Shown here: positions 45,152 through 54,633 of the stretch, piece by piece
Layout: the number at the start of each line of letters is the position of its first letter
How positions within the stretch are numbered: the first letter of the stretch is position 1
DNA from: Rhizobium grahamii CCGE 502
GTDB taxonomy: Bacteria; Pseudomonadota; Alphaproteobacteria; Rhizobiales; Rhizobiaceae
NCBI RefSeq assembly: GCF_000298315.2
Contig: NZ_AEYE02000036.1
Span: 1 to 64,000, forward strand
Length of the DNA stretch: 64,000 nt
Reading direction: 5' to 3'
Program-made: the position numbers and the translations under genes
The notes under the pieces: generated by a model
What the model was told of the DNA's origin: nothing
Databases searched by the model: none
What the model saw: only the letters and a program-made list of their open reading frames with translations

Positions 45152-45910
45152 ATGGAACTGACCGTTACCACAATCGTCGTCGCCTTTACCGGAGTGTTCG
45201 TGATCTGCTTCCTCAAGGGAGCGTTCGGCGGCGGTTTCGCCATTATCGGAATCCCTCTCCTCTCCTTGGTGATGGATCCCGTTACGGCCGGAGGGCTGCT
45301 TGCGCCCTTGTTCATCGCAATGGATCTTTACGCCTTGCGCTACTTCAGCCGCACGACGTGGTCGAGACCAGATCTGGCGCTCCTCCTGCCGGGACTTCTC
45401 TTCGGCATCGGCTTCGGTTATTTGCTGTTTCGGGTTCTCGACCACCGTATGATCGCGATCCTGATGGCGGCGATCACATTGATCTTCGTTGGCCTATGGC
45501 TAATGAACGGCGGCGAGATAACCACCCGTCCCCGTTCGACCCCTAAGGCGATCCTTGCCGGCCTGAGCTCGGGCATCACGACCATGGTCGCGCATTCCGG
45601 CGGGCCGCCACTCGCGATGTATCTGCTGCCCCTTGGTCTCAGCAAGGACATCTACGCGGGCACGACGAGCCTCTTCTTCACCATCGGCAACGCCACCAAG
45701 GCGGTTCCTTGGATGCTGCTGATAACGCCTACGCCAGGTCTCTGGAAACTGATGGCGATCTGTCTGTTTGCCGTACCAACTGGTGTGTCACTCGGGTGGC
45801 GGCTTCACGGAAGCTTGGACCAGCGTCAGATCTACCGCATCTGCCACGGATTGCTGATCGTGACAGCGATGAAGTTATTGTGGGACGGCGTTTCGGGGTA
45901 TCTCGCATGA
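45152..45910 (+). CDS. TauE/SafE-family anion exporter
   Basis: 252 residues from the ATG at 45152 (AAGG upstream); a TTG at 45137 is also in frame. Eight or so hydrophobic helices form two repeats, with family motifs CFLKGAFGGGFAIIGIPLL in the first half and HSGGPPLAMYLLPLGL in the second. Such proteins export sulfite, sulfoacetate or related organosulfur anions. Beside a MocR regulator, which is a TauR-like architecture, release of sulfite during taurine or another sulfonate's breakdown is a reasonable guess; no taurine-degrading enzyme is in the window. Confidence 0.88.
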   Translation: MELTVTTIVVAFTGVFVICFLKGAFGGGFAIIGIPLLSLVMDPVTAGGLLAPLFIAMDLYALRYFSRTTWSRPDLALLLPGLLFGIGFGYLLFRVLDHRMIAILMAAITLIFVGLWLMNGGEITTRPRSTPKAILAGLSSGITTMVAHSGGPPLAMYLLPLGLSKDIYAGTTSLFFTIGNATKAVPWMLLITPTPGLWKLMAICLFAVPTGVSLGWRLHGSLDQRQIYRICHGLLIVTAMKLLWDGVSGYLA

Positions 45911-45924
45911 TCGGTGGTCTCTTG

Positions 45925-45943
45925 CTGAGAAAGGCATTCTCAG
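45925..45943 (+). terminator. Possible terminator after the TauE/SafE gene
   Basis: CTGAGAA-AGGCA-TTCTCAG, a perfect 7-bp stem starting 14 bases after the stop. There is no U-run, so this is tentative. Confidence 0.35.
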
Positions 45944-46585
45944 ACCCCTGCAATGGGGAAAAAATGCCGGCGTGCCGGGGCGAGTAGGCCCACTGTTCAT
46001 TAACGCCCGGAGAAGAGTCACTCGAAAGGTTACGCGAATGCCATCTTTCCCGGAAACGCTGATCGTGCGGCCGTAATCGTGAACGATCGGTCAGAGCTAG
46101 CCGTCTCGCGTAACTGTGGGTCAGACCACGAATTCGTGTCGAAGTCGTTTACGCTTGACGGGCTCGACCAGTTCTGGCCCTTGGTCACGACAAATCGTGA
46201 CCAGCTCGGAGGCCGGACCGCGACCGAGGTGCCGGCGCTGTCGTCGCCGCACGCCCTCGTATCCGCCAAACCTGTTCACTTGTTCGGGTTTGCTCGTGCC
46301 GGTCCTAACCAGCCCCCTATCCTTCCCTTCAGTCTGATCTATCCTAGCCGGAGCAAGGTACCGCTCAAGCTGCGAGCCTTCCTTGATTTCTCAATCCCGC
46401 GACGGAGGGAGCGGATATGCAGGTCCTCAGATTGGACCTGCCTCATACCAGCACAGGCGTCGGCCCTTTGGCGAGGCTGGTCACAAAAGACCGTGGGTGC
46501 AGCCGAACTGATAACAGCTGTTCAAACGCAGTCGCCTACTCAGACTGTAAACGCCGCTTAGCCGTCGCCGGCATTCGACCAATCC
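45944..46585. other. Gene-free stretch with one perfect hairpin
   Basis: No gene is supported in these 640 bases; open frames on both strands lack motifs. GCAGGTCC-TCAGATT-GGACCTGC at 46419-46441 is a perfect 8-bp inverted repeat of unknown function. Confidence 0.35.
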
Positions 46586-47348
46586 TCAGCGGAATGTAGA
46601 CGTCGGCAGGGGCCAGCTCAGGCACACTCCCGGAGACTCAAAGGGACCGTTCATCCGGTTGCCCGATGGATCCTCCAGGTTGCCAAAGACGGCCAGCGTG
46701 TACCGCGATTCAGTCCAGGGAATGTTGGGCGTGAACGTCCATCTCTTTTCGCCGACATCCAGCCGGGCGCCCCTGTATTCGGTGATTTGTCGAATTCGCA
46801 ACCACGAGGTAGTCCGCATGCCGACCGTCGATGGGCGCGTCCAGCTCCACGACCAGCGGCCGGTGAGTGCCCACAAGGACGCGTCCAACGTTCCAGCCGG
46901 ACGGGCGCGGGCCTTCGTGGTCGTCCGAAATCACCCTCCAACGGTTGATTTCATGGCCGTTCAACGTCGGCACCACTAGGCTGTCGGCGTGAAGTACCGC
47001 TCCGAGTGCGTCATGGGCGATGAGCCCGCTCTTTACCCGCCCCGGATCCAGAAGCACTGTCAAGATCTTGCCACTGGGGACCGGAGCTCTTGTTCCAGGA
47101 ACGGCTTCTCGATGGCATCGCCATTTTGCGCGGCGAAGCTCTAGCCGTGGCAGAACGGTCTCGCCGACAGGCCGAGCGAACACCAGGGAGATGCGAAACA
47201 GGTTGGCTGGCACCTCCGGTCCTGACGGTTGGACGGCAACAGGCGCCAACTGGGTAGCGACGGCCTGAACGGCAGTCGCGACCCACAAGGCCGGCACACA
47301 TAGAACGCGTAACGCCTTCGTCACAGCGGCCTCACTCGTGCGTACCAA
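46586..47348 (-). pseudogene. Secreted Ig-like-fold protein, frameshifted
   Basis: A GTG-start frame at 47348 opens with a hydrophobic signal-like lead (VLCVPALWVATAVQAVAT) and SGPEVPANLFRISLVFARPV. Near 47160-47080 the coherent reading moves to another frame (NGDAIEKPFLEQELRSP) and back to SGKILTVLLDPGRVKSGLIA. It continues through GHEINRWRVISDDHEGPRPS to ADYLVVAN, then moves frame again to VGEKRWTFTPNIPWTESRY and NLEDPSGNRMNGPFE, stopping at 46586. Joined, it is a single secreted beta-sandwich protein with a terminal Big_5-like strand. At least three frame changes make it a probable pseudogene. Function unknown. Confidence 0.6.
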
Positions 47349-47634
47349 CGAGCTCGGGGAAACCTTCCTGCTTCATCAGAATGTCATGGGCAGGCTTGTA
47401 GTACCTGAGCTGGAATTCGTCGTTGTTATAGCGGTACTGCGGGAAGTCATATTCGGATACGCAATCGGTCAGTCTGAACATCATGGACTTGTCGAAAGTC
47501 ACCAACTGCAGCGCATCCGTCTCGAGCGCGCGGCGTACAACGATGAAAAACTGGTCGTCGAGATTGTCGATGCGAGTTGCCCCTACCAACGGCGCCGGTG
47601 TCTCCTGGACGCCTGCTATTTGACCGGCAGGCAC
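47332..47634 (-). CDS. Hypothetical protein, possibly the C-terminal remnant of a larger one
   Basis: 100 residues ending FPQYRYNNDEFQLRYYKPAH and FPELVGTHE. It overlaps the start of the broken secreted-protein gene by 17 bases, an operon-like arrangement. The first 20 residues look unlike the rest, and no ribosome site is obvious before 47634, so the original start may be lost. No family recognised. Confidence 0.45.
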   Translation of the reverse strand: MPAGQIAGVQETPAPLVGATRIDNLDDQFFIVVRRALETDALQLVTFDKSMMFRLTDCVSEYDFPQYRYNNDEFQLRYYKPAHDILMKQEGFPELVGTHE

Positions 47635-48003
47635 TGACGACCTCGATGGACATAAAATCCGAGTTCCGGCCGGATGTTTCTAAGATCTATTTTCAATTCG
47701 CGGTCATAATGGGATGGAATCCAAGCAGCAGTCCACGATGCCGCTCTTTTCAGTGTGAACAAAGAGGTTTCACGTTCGACCGACTTCAATGAGGGTGATA
47801 CTATCTGATGATTGGTTCTTCCTCCCCCATTGCGTATCAATAGCCATCGTCGCCCGATCTGCGGAAGCCCATGGTTTATCGCGACGCACGACTTTCACGG
47901 TCGAACCCGCGGCCGACAGAAGACCAAAGCCTCATGTATTGGCGGAACTGGTAAGGAACAAACGCTGATCAGGCAATCACCAATCCAGCTGAAAGGAATG
48001 CCA

Positions 48004-48477
48004 ATGCATGAAGAACGCCCCCCGTTCCCTCCCTACACGATGGAAAGTGCCGCTCTGAAGGTGAGGGCCGCCGAAGACGCATGGAACAGCTGCGATCCAC
48101 ACAAGGTCTCTCTTGCATATACTCAGGACAGTCAGTGGCGCAATCGCGCCGAGTTCATGACTGGCCGCGAAGCCCTTGTTGAATTCCTCACCCGCAAGTG
48201 GGCGCGCGAGCTCGACTACCGGCTGATCAAGGAACTCTGGGCGGCCCAAGAGAACCGGATCGCAGTACGTTTCGCGTATGAATGGCATGACGACTCGGGC
48301 AACTGGTTCAGATCCTATGGCAACGAAAACTGGGAGTTTGCACCAAATGGCCTGATGCGGCGTCGACACGCCTCTATCAACGACCTGCCGATCCAAGAAG
48401 AGGAGCGAAAGTACAGATGGGATCGTGGTGGCCCCCGACCGGTCGATCATCCTGGTCTTTCGGACCTGGGATTGTAG
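48004..48477 (+). CDS. NTF2-like protein, DUF1348 family
   Basis: 157 residues from the ATG at 48004; AAAGGA is six bases upstream, whereas the ATG at 47998 directly abuts it. The sequence [63 protein letters not shown] and [15 protein letters not shown] is that of the DUF1348 group of the SnoaL/NTF2-like cone fold. These are small cytoplasmic proteins with a hydrophobic pocket; no activity is established. It stands alone between remnant sequence and the mannosidase gene. Confidence 0.88.
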   Translation: MHEERPPFPPYTMESAALKVRAAEDAWNSCDPHKVSLAYTQDSQWRNRAEFMTGREALVEFLTRKWARELDYRLIKELWAAQENRIAVRFAYEWHDDSGNWFRSYGNENWEFAPNGLMRRRHASINDLPIQEEERKYRWDRGGPRPVDHPGLSDLGL

Positions 48478-48948
48478 TGTTCGAGGCGCTCGCCAAGCTT
48501 GGGAGCAGAGTGCCTGCTTGGCGCCCATCTTGCACAGCGAAACCGCGCTTCGCAAGCAATGGAGCAGTTCCTTTCGCGGAAGGCGTCTCACTTTAGGCAA
48601 ACAGATCAAACTGCTCCTCACTCGTTTCCGGGGCTCATCCCAGAATTATCCGGCAGATCTGTAAAGGCTCTACCCTCGAACAAATCAGGAGAAACCTGGT
48701 TCTCTAGAAATCAGTTGCCGTAGCGACTTCGCTGCGTTAGGCGATTATGGCTGAAGTCAACACCGGTTGACCTGCAGTGATCCGCCGTTCATGCTCAGCA
48801 AACAGGTGGACGGCATCGTGCATCGGAATAATTCGCAGTCTTCAACGGGAGTCCCTTCGATTGGAGGAGACGGACCGGGGTGCATGCGGCATCATTGCAC
48901 CACCAGATTCTCCCCGCCCTTAGTTTGTGATTTTCCGATAGGACCCCC
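48478..48948. promoter_or_regulatory. Upstream region of the mannosidase gene with an inverted repeat
   Basis: About 470 bases without a supported gene. GTCAAC-ACCG-GTTGAC (48756-48771) is a 6-bp inverted repeat about 180 bases before the GH38 start, the size of a LacI/ROK-type operator. No such regulator gene is in the window. Confidence 0.4.
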
Positions 48949-51900
48949 ATGTCTCTCACGATTGCCCAACGTCTTGATCGTTTGAAGGTGCGTACAACCG
49001 AGCTCGCCCACTGGCGCGACAGGCAAAGCATCCTGATCGACGGGTGGACCTTTGACGGTGAGCCGATTGCTCATCATCAGGATTGGCCACACCGCCAGGG
49101 GACAGTTCGTTTCGCGACTGCGGCGGCGGCGCCGCGCGACTGGCCAATCGATGAGATTCGCCTGCAGCTCGATCTTGGCGGTGAGAGCTTGATCACGTTG
49201 CACTATTCTGGCAGCCAATCCGAGACATTCGGGCTCGACCCCTATCATCAGGAGTTCCCGATTAAAGGCAGGGAATTCTCTATTGCCACGGAGAGCGTCG
49301 CGCGCTTTCCCTTTGGAGAGCCGAACCGAGCACCGCGCCTCAACAAGGCGCGGCTGATCTGGCTGGATGAGCCGGTCCACAAACTTCACCTTCTGTTGCG
49401 ACAGATCGGTGAGGCTGCGGACGCGCTAGAAAGCCATGACGTGGTGCCGCACCTGATTGATGCGGCCGAACAGGCGCTTTGCAGCCTCGACTGGCCTTCG
49501 GACACACCATCCTATATTTCGCGCTCATCCGATGCGGTGATGCAGCAAAAGATTTGGGAATTGCCGGAGCTTCGGGAAAATCCGGCGGGCCTGACGGAAG
49601 TGCAGAGCGCTTTGGCTGGCGCTGCTTTTGATGCGCTGATCGCACGGCTGAAGGAGCTTCAGACGCGTTTTCCGCCGAACGGCGAGTTGCTGTTGACCGG
49701 CCATGCCCATATCGACCTCGCCTGGCTTTGGCCCTACGGCGAGACACGTCGGAAGATGCGACGCACGTTCAATACCGCGCTGTCGCTGATGGAGCGGTCG
49801 GACGATTTTCGGTTCAACCAATCAACTGCCCATTACTACGCGCAGATGGAAGAGGATGATCCCGAACTTCTCGAGCGGATCAAGAAGAAGGTCGCCGAGG
49901 GCAAATGGGAAACTGTTGGCGGCATGTGGGTCGAACCTGACACCAACATGCCGACCGGTGAAAGCCTCGCGCGACAGGTGCTTTATGGACAGCGCTACTT
50001 TGAAAAGCACTTTGGCGTGCGCCACACAGTCTGCTGGCTGCCAGACTGCTTCGGCTTTTCCGGAGCATTGCCGCAGATCTTGCGGCTTGGAGGTATCGAA
50101 AGCTTTTTCACGATCAAGGTGAACTGGAGCGAGACCAATCAAATTCCGTCCGATCTTTTCTGGTGGAAGGGAATGGATGGAAGCAAAGTACTGACCCATA
50201 CCTTCGACAATCCCATGCATGGCTATAATGGTTTTGTGCAGCCGGATTGCTTCGTGCCAACGTGGAAGAATTTTCGCGGCAAGACGCAGCACGATACGTC
50301 TCTGCTGGCGGTCGGCTATGGCGATGGCGGTGGCGGCGTTACCCCCGAGATGGTCGAACGGGAGGTGCAACTGCGTGACTTTCCTGCCGTCCCCAAGGCG
50401 CGTTGGGGTACAGTGAAGAGCTATTACGAAAATGCCCACCGCGTTGCGGCGAAAAAGGACCTTCCAGTCTGGGATGGGGAAATCTACCTTGAGCTCCATC
50501 GCGCAACTCTGACATCGCAAAGCGGCGTCAAGCGCAAGCACCGCCAGGCCGAACGGGCGCTGATAACAGCAGAGACGCTCGCCTCACTCGCTCACCTGCT
50601 CGGCGCCGACAGACCTCAGAGCCTCGAGGCGGATTGGCGCGTCGTCCTGAAGAACGAGTTTCATGACATATTGCCAGGCTCAAGCATCCGCGAGGTCTAT
50701 ATCGATGCTGAGCAGGAGCTCGACGGGGTCATACGCAATGCCAAGGTGGAGCAGGCCAGGGCTCTCAATTCACTGTCCGCCCATCTTCCGGCAGGTGAAG
50801 TGTCGGACGCGTTGATTGCGGTCAATCCGTCACTTGCACCACGGCCACTTACAGCGAAACTCTCCGACGGAACAGTCCTGTCCTGTGCCGATCCCGTCGC
50901 GCCTCTTTCCGTCGCAATTTTTGGTCGCAACACACTCCGGCCCGCGGGCATGCTGAAAGCAAGCGCGCATAGTCTCGAAAACGAGCATCTGTCGGTCGTC
51001 ATCGGCAAGGATGGCGCCGTTTCAAACCTTACTCACAAGGCATCGGGAAGGGAAGCGATCGACGGCACGGCAAATCAGCTATGGGTCTATCCGGCCGATA
51101 AGCCGCGCAATTGGGACGCCTGGGACATTGACGCCGACTATGCCGAAAAGGCTGTTCGCCTCGACAAGCCTGAGAGCATTACCCTTGTCGAACAGGGCCC
51201 GCATCGTGCCGCGATCCGTGTCGCCTACCGGTACCGAAACTCGACGGTCACGCAGCTTTATGTGCTGACGGCAAACGCGCGACGGCTTGACGTCGAGACG
51301 ACGATCGACTGGCATGACCGGCGAACGCTTCTGAGGACGCTGAACCCGGTCGCTGTGCGCTCACGCACCGCAACCTTCGAATGCGCTTTCGGCGTCGTCG
51401 AGAGGCAAACGCACACGAACACCTCTTGGGAACAAGCGATGTTCGAGGCTGTCGCGCATCGGTTTGTCGATCTAAGCGAGCCGGGTTTTGGCGTCGCTTT
51501 GCTCAACAACGCTAAATATGGGCACAGCGCGCGCGGCAATGTCATAGGTATGAGCCTCGTGCGCTCACCGATCTATCCCGATCCACTTGCCGACGAAGGC
51601 GAGCAAAGCTTTACCTATGCACTGATGCCGCACGAGGGCGCCTGGCATGACGGGGGCGTTCTGCAAGAGGCGATCGATCTTAATCAGCCCCTCGTCACCA
51701 TCTTGGCGGGCGGCCTATCGGCAGGCACACTATCGCCTCTCGGCGTGGAGGGGATTCCTGTCGCCATATCAGGATTGAAGCCAACCGAGGAGGGAGAGGG
51801 TCTGATCCTGCGGCTTTACGAGCCCGCAGGCCGACGCGGACGCCTATCACTGACCTTGCCGCCGGAGTGGAAGGCTTCAGGAGCGTTGAACATCCTCGAA

Positions 51901-51975
51901 GAGCCGATTGAACGTGCTGGACCTGCAGATATCATGCCGTTCGAAATCCGGACTTGGCGGCTGCAACCAGGCTAG
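48949..51975 (+). CDS. Alpha-mannosidase, glycoside hydrolase family 38
   Basis: 1008 residues, the usual length for bacterial GH38 enzymes. An N-terminal domain precedes the catalytic barrel with zinc-binding GHAHIDLAWLWPYGETRRK and the nucleophile Asp366 in VCWLPDCFGFSGALPQIL. NEFHDILPGSSIREVY near residue 570 is the His zinc-ligand region, followed by the GH38 middle and C-terminal beta domains (NEHLSVVIGKDGAVSNLTHK, ATFECAFGVVERQTH). No signal peptide, so it acts on imported mannosides or mannose-containing oligosaccharides by a retaining mechanism. It stands without transporter or sugar kinase genes, so the natural substrate is not apparent. Confidence 0.93.
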   Translation: MSLTIAQRLDRLKVRTTELAHWRDRQSILIDGWTFDGEPIAHHQDWPHRQGTVRFATAAAAPRDWPIDEIRLQLDLGGESLITLHYSGSQSETFGLDPYHQEFPIKGREFSIATESVARFPFGEPNRAPRLNKARLIWLDEPVHKLHLLLRQIGEAADALESHDVVPHLIDAAEQALCSLDWPSDTPSYISRSSDAVMQQKIWELPELRENPAGLTEVQSALAGAAFDALIARLKELQTRFPPNGELLLTGHAHIDLAWLWPYGETRRKMRRTFNTALSLMERSDDFRFNQSTAHYYAQMEEDDPELLERIKKKVAEGKWETVGGMWVEPDTNMPTGESLARQVLYGQRYFEKHFGVRHTVCWLPDCFGFSGALPQILRLGGIESFFTIKVNWSETNQIPSDLFWWKGMDGSKVLTHTFDNPMHGYNGFVQPDCFVPTWKNFRGKTQHDTSLLAVGYGDGGGGVTPEMVEREVQLRDFPAVPKARWGTVKSYYENAHRVAAKKDLPVWDGEIYLELHRATLTSQSGVKRKHRQAERALITAETLASLAHLLGADRPQSLEADWRVVLKNEFHDILPGSSIREVYIDAEQELDGVIRNAKVEQARALNSLSAHLPAGEVSDALIAVNPSLAPRPLTAKLSDGTVLSCADPVAPLSVAIFGRNTLRPAGMLKASAHSLENEHLSVVIGKDGAVSNLTHKASGREAIDGTANQLWVYPADKPRNWDAWDIDADYAEKAVRLDKPESITLVEQGPHRAAIRVAYRYRNSTVTQLYVLTANARRLDVETTIDWHDRRTLLRTLNPVAVRSRTATFECAFGVVERQTHTNTSWEQAMFEAVAHRFVDLSEPGFGVALLNNAKYGHSARGNVIGMSLVRSPIYPDPLADEGEQSFTYALMPHEGAWHDGGVLQEAIDLNQPLVTILAGGLSAGTLSPLGVEGIPVAISGLKPTEEGEGLILRLYEPAGRRGRLSLTLPPEWKASGALNILEEPIERAGPADIMPFEIRTWRLQPG

Positions 51976-53883
51976 CAGCAGCGGCACCAGCGTGGGCGAT
52001 GTCGTGGCTGGATGAATTTGTGTGGACCCGGCGGGATGACGTGCTGGCTGCAGCTGCTGGCTTTTGCGCGAGGTCACGTAAAATCGCCCCGGTTTAATTG
52101 GTCACCGGGAGCGGACGGCCGGAATATCTCTGGTGGAGGTTCGGTTGGCCATGGTCGTCCCTTGTGACGCTGGCGCTAACGGAGATGATCCCGCCCCTCG
52201 CGCTCGTGGGATGGACATGGCTGATAGCTGCCATGAAGACTCAGGATTGCGAACTCGACCGTCTGAATCCCGCTCGTGCCCTCCGCGACGCCTCCTGAAC
52301 GAAGCCGAAGGATGTCATATATTTTGCACAGAAAATATGGCATCTAACTTGGAAAGATGACGATCGGCCAGGCACTTAAGCGACCCGCTGATAGTGAACT
52401 ATTAATTCTGCCGCACATGGACAGGTCCGGCAAGATTGGCATTGCAGGTTGCAGACGGTTTTGGAATGTCCAAGGGCCGGCTTGCCGCCCGGATTGTGCC
52501 GTGAGACGCTATACCGAGCAGAGCGGAGCGGAGCAGCAAAAGCGCCGGGACGCCTACGGGAAATGCTTGAAGTCATCAGCCGTGTCAGTGACTGGGCAGG
52601 TGGCAAGGACAGGCCATGGCATGGTACCTGCTCAACCGCTTCCGACGTTTGGCGGACGAATAGCAGAAGCGCTGGTCAAGGACGGCAAGGCTGCAGCCGT
52701 AAGAGACGATCTCGATCACATGGCGGTTGGTGGCTTTGCGTGAGGTGCCTCGACCTGTTATCGAGCCCATGATTCACGCTGGTCATTCAAACCGGTGTCC
52801 GGTGACGGTGCGGCGATCCTTGGCGCTCGCTTCAATCACCAAGGCGTACCGGCGCTATATCTAGAATTGAGCATCCTCACCGCCATCAAAGATGGCCAAC
52901 CAAGGTCTCGGTCGCCGTGTCGACCCCCTGCGTGTTGTGCTCCTATGAAATAGACTGCGATCTCTCCGCCGATGAAGGCCGAACCAATCCTGTGGTGACG
53001 TTGGCGGACATAAGCTGCGCATGGGCAATGGCGCTCGCGAACGGCACTCGGCCGGCCTCTTGGTCAATCTACGACCGGTTTGCGGCCGAGGGGGTAGCTG
53101 GCATTGTTGTTCCGAGCTTTGCACCCGGCGCAGACCCCGTCACACCGAAATCTAGTGCTCTGGGACTGGGGGCCGAGCTTGGCCCCATCGAGTAGTGGTC
53201 TTCGATCCCAGCGGGCGGCTACCAAGATCAATTATCTTGGCTCTGATGGCAAGATTGACGATGCTCACCTCTCGCTGTCGGCAAGTGGTGATGCTGTCAC
53301 TGAAGACGCAAAATTGTGGAAATCCCCTCAAGGGATCATATCGATCTTTTTCACATCTTGCGGCAGATCACGCCGGCAAATCTTCGCTCTTACGATCTCA
53401 TTGTGGGTGACTAGAAACGACCCGCGATCAGCCGACATCTCACGAGCGAGCACGTGGAAGGTCAGTGCCTTCCTTTGGATTGCGAGATATCTCCGGCAAC
53501 GGAAAACACGGCCAAGTTTACGCGCTGCCACCTCTTCGGCAACCCCTAAATGCTCCATGCTGTCGGTTGTGCACCGGCCCGAAAGGCCACACGCCACGAA
53601 TCTAACGTAGAAGTTCCTCCTCTATCTCATTGGCTTTATTCAATGCTTTCGTTTTCACCAAATTGCTATTCGCTGACGATTAGGCGATATTCCAGGCATC
53701 TGGTTGGCACTGCGACAGCATTACCTGTCTCGCCTCCCTCCTGAGCTACTCGCTTTCAAGCGCGGCGAATAATATCGGTTGCGTCGAGTTTTTGCCTTTC
53801 AATCTACCCTGCCGTTCGATGCCGGACGTTCCTCGAGGTCGACCAGGACCAGAGGGCGTGCAACCGTTAGCCCGTTTCCGATC
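51976..53883. other. 1.9-kb stretch with no convincing gene
   Basis: Several short frames are open on both strands but none shows a family motif. The least poor is 52098-52298 (plus), with one hydrophobic segment (SLVTLALTEMIPPLALVGW), which could be a small membrane protein or a scar. No insertion-sequence ends, RNA gene or long repeat was recognised. The stretch looks like eroded coding DNA. Confidence 0.4.
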
Positions 53884-54548
53884 CTAAGGTGGCAACGGCC
53901 TACCGGAATGCTCGGCAGCTATGAACTCCGCGTACCATTCAGGCCAGTTCTCGTCGTGTTCTCCGGTGATTTTCTCATGCTCACCATGAGCGGCAGCCAA
54001 CCTTCGGAGGGCGCCTTCGAGTTCTACCGATGAGGCGAAAATAATCTCGGTGCCCTGCCTTCCTTGAAGCCGCTGGGTGACTTCCTGCAGCAGCCAAGCG
54101 TTCCCGTCCGGATCTTTGAAGGTCGCATAGCTCCTGTAGCTTCGCCCGGCGGGATCCCGGCCATCGATGGGAGGTTGCCCGGGCCCGTCCCGATGAAAGA
54201 CTTCGCTCACCGGCGCCCCGCCACTCACGAGAATTGTGGGGCCGCCTCGATGTCTGTGACGACGAGAAAGAGTCCTGCAGCCGAGCCGGAAACGGCGTTG
54301 GTGATGCCGACGCTGAAGTGGATGGACGCCGGTGAACCAGGCGGCGTGAACTGCACTACCCTGAAGTCATTCCCGACCGGGAAATCAGCGTCGAGCCGCC
54401 AACCCAAATCGGAATAAAAACGTTTCGACCGATCTACGTCGGCAACCGGAATTGCGACTACTTCCAGTTCAACCGTAGTCCTGCTCGTTCGAGCGTCGTT
54501 TTCACCAAGAATACTCATTGATGCAGTGCATACGACGAATGAGGCCAT
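53884..54548 (-). pseudogene. VOC/glyoxalase-family protein split by a frameshift
   Basis: The first part (54548 or 54518 to 54225) reads VELEVVAIPVADVDRSKRFY, FRVVQFTPPGSPASIHF and GLFLVVTDIEAA, then stops at a TGA. From 54234 another frame continues as TILVSGGAPVSEVFH, SYATFKDPDGNAWLLQEVT and the family's C-terminal helix with AAHGEHEKITG and DENWPEWYAEFIAAE. Together they make one full-length member of a known two-part VOC family (221 residues). The GTG of the second part overlaps the TGA of the first (GTGA), so coupled translation is a remote possibility, but a 1-base indel in one gene is simpler. Confidence 0.8.
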
Positions 54549-54633
54549 GACGAATTGAGAATCGACGCGTTCACGCCCCAGGAGATGCGCCGAAGAGTAG
54601 GTCCAGCACCGTCAAACTTGTCGACTACAAGCT

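Noticed and set aside
46419-46441. Perfect 8-bp hairpin as a terminator
   Set aside because: No gene ends nearby on either strand and no U-run follows, so it is only noted within the gene-free stretch.
53328-53597. 89-codon minus-strand ORF as a possible small protein
   Set aside because: No ribosome site or recognisable domain; composition resembles the surrounding eroded DNA.
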